DNA of 6,203 nucleotides, from positions 1 through 6,203 of the forward strand of contig CALFVP010000174.1 in NCBI GenBank assembly GCA_937928175.1, read 5' to 3'. The stretch comes from an uncultured bacterium. Lineage in GTDB: Bacteria > Spirochaetota > Brevinematia > DTOW01. The position numbers and the translations under genes were made by a program. The notes beneath the pieces were generated by a model. It saw only the letters and a program-made list of their open reading frames with translations. It had not been told where the DNA came from and ran no database searches. Positions 5,292 through 6,203 of this stretch are shown piece after piece. Numbering within the stretch: the first letter of the stretch is position 1; each line of letters starts with the position of its first letter.

Positions 5292-6203
5292 GATTTGGTG
5301 TTTTCGTATTCGAATTTAGCTAATCCTGCTGCTCCTAACATTCCTGCTGTATTGCCAAATTTGGATATCATTATTTTAAGATCTTCCCTTAAGGGTGATA
5401 GTACGTTTTCAAGTGCAATTTTTTTAACAGGTTCTAGAAGAAAATCACCTGCTAACGATACTCCACCACCTATAACTACAATTTCAGGGTTGAAAATATT
5501 AATTAAGGAGGATAATCCTAATCCAAGATAAAAAAACATATTGTTAACGATACTAACACAAAAGGTATCTCCTTCTTTAGCTAGATCAAAAACAACTTTA
5601 GCATCTATTTTTTCATCGGGGTAATCCTTTAGTTTTGTATCTATGTTTCTTTTTTTATACGATAGAGCATTTTTTATAAGTGCTGTTGCTGAGGCATAAG
5701 CTTCCCAACAACCAAATTTACCACAATTACATTGTACACCGTTAGGAACTATTGTCATATGTCCTACTTCGCCTGCATAGCTTTTAAAGCCTCTGTATAA
5801 TTTACCATCAATGATTATTCCTCCACCTATTCCGGTACCTAAAGTTATTCCTATAACGTGTTTTTTGTCTTTAGCAACTCCAAAAGCAATTTCACCTAAA
5901 GCAAAGTTATTAGCATCGTTATCAACAAAAACAGGTTTATTAAACTTGTTTTTTATGTATTCTACTATGTTTACGTTCTTAGCTCCAGGAATAGCTGGCA
6001 TTTCCCTTATAATTCCTTTTTCAAAATCAACTGGTCCAGGAATACCTATACCAATTGCATGTACGTTGTTATCCCTAATAAGGTTAGATATTAATTTTTC
6101 TATATTTAGTATAACTTTTTCCCAGCCTAAATTTGCTTCTGTAGGTATTATTAAACTTGAAATTATTTTACCTTCATCGTTAACAACTCCAGCTTTTATA
6201 TTA
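5288..6203 (-). CDS. ROK-family sugar kinase, probable glucokinase (5' partial)
   Basis: It is predicted to phosphorylate glucose or a related hexose with ATP. The frame runs without a stop to the window edge, so the ATG at 6001 is internal and 304 residues are visible. They begin at NIKAG, the end of the first ATP-binding motif (GGT-x-IKAG in relatives), so only about 10-15 residues are missing. In visible numbering: GIGIPGPVD (51-59), FVDNDANNFALGE (92-104) with likely catalytic D96, TLGTGIGGG (120-128), and GEVGHM (144-149) with zinc-ligand H148. CNCGKFGCWEAYAS (158-171) has zinc cysteines 158, 160 and 165; IVVIGGGVS (241-249) and GNTAGMLGAAGLA (283-295) follow. The GEVGHMT plus CNCG-x2-GCWEAYASAT arrangement fits glucokinase (GlcK type) better than a ROK repressor. 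No N-terminal DNA-binding domain could fit in the short missing part unless the start is much further upstream. It is convergent with dapF. Confidence 0.93.
   Translation of the reverse strand, partial: NIKAGVVNDEGKIISSLIIPTEANLGWEKVILNIEKLISNLIRDNNVHAIGIGIPGPVDFEKGIIREMPAIPGAKNVNIVEYIKNKFNKPVFVDNDANNFALGEIAFGVAKDKKHVIGITLGTGIGGGIIIDGKLYRGFKSYAGEVGHMTIVPNGVQCNCGKFGCWEAYASATALIKNALSYKKRNIDTKLKDYPDEKIDAKVVFDLAKEGDTFCVSIVNNMFFYLGLGLSSLINIFNPEIVVIGGGVSLAGDFLLEPVKKIALENVLSPLREDLKIMISKFGNTAGMLGAAGLAKFEYENTKS

Noticed and set aside
5295..5531. Plus-strand open frame of 78 codons after dapF
   Set aside because: It lies wholly antisense to the C-terminal coding part of the ROK kinase, whose motifs are clear, and resembles no protein.
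5999..6001. ATG at 6001 (minus strand) as the ROK kinase start
   Set aside because: Upstream codons to the window edge have no stop and encode conserved ROK sequence (NIKAG, GIGIPGPVD), so this Met is internal.

Overview
The window is AT-rich bacterial DNA (about one third G+C by eye). It is gene-dense, with short gaps, AGA-dominated arginine codons and A/T-ending codons throughout. It carries seven clear protein genes, the first and last cut by the window edges. I see no RNA gene, CRISPR array, insertion sequence or phage gene. The gene content suggests an anaerobic, possibly thermophilic, deep-branching bacterium: a persulfide/CoA-disulfide reductase fusion, a zinc-finger type adenylate kinase, a TrmI-type tRNA m1A58 methyltransferase, and an MTA phosphorylase with a C-terminal CXC motif. 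DapF indicates diaminopimelate synthesis, and IF-1 with a ROK kinase fits Bacteria. I cannot name the genus from the sequence.

Layout. Positions 2-1744 (+) hold the C-terminal part of a large multidomain sulfur-transfer flavoprotein: CoA-disulfide reductase, rhodanese, TusA and DsrE-like domains in one chain. A 65-base gap with a plausible promoter follows. Then comes a tightly packed (+) run: mtnP (1810-2682), adk (2685-3320), infA (3329-3547) and trmI (3550-4305), with gaps of only 2, 8 and 2 bases. A 125-base spacer (4306-4430) separates trmI from dapF (4431-5291). It contains a tandem palindromic repeat, a G-biased stretch, a possible tiny membrane-peptide ORF ending in an ATGA overlap with dapF, and a perfect AT palindrome touching the dapF start codon. 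A ROK-family sugar kinase, probably a glucokinase, lies on the minus strand (5288-6203). It converges on dapF so closely that the two stop codons share the palindrome TTAA.

How the genes fit together. MtnP releases adenine from methylthioadenosine. Once adenine is salvaged to AMP, Adk converts AMP to ADP, so the first two genes of the operon meet at adenylate metabolism. IF-1 and TrmI serve translation (initiation, and tRNA T-loop methylation using S-adenosylmethionine). DapF makes meso-diaminopimelate for lysine and peptidoglycan. The ROK kinase phosphorylates sugar for glycolysis. The fusion protein upstream probably handles CoA persulfide or polysulfide and passes sulfane sulfur between cysteine carriers. 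It looks like a separate transcription unit, since the only credible promoter lies between it and mtnP.

The core genes are conserved and ordinary. The parts most worth a second look are the four-domain sulfur-carrier fusion and the structured trmI-dapF spacer.
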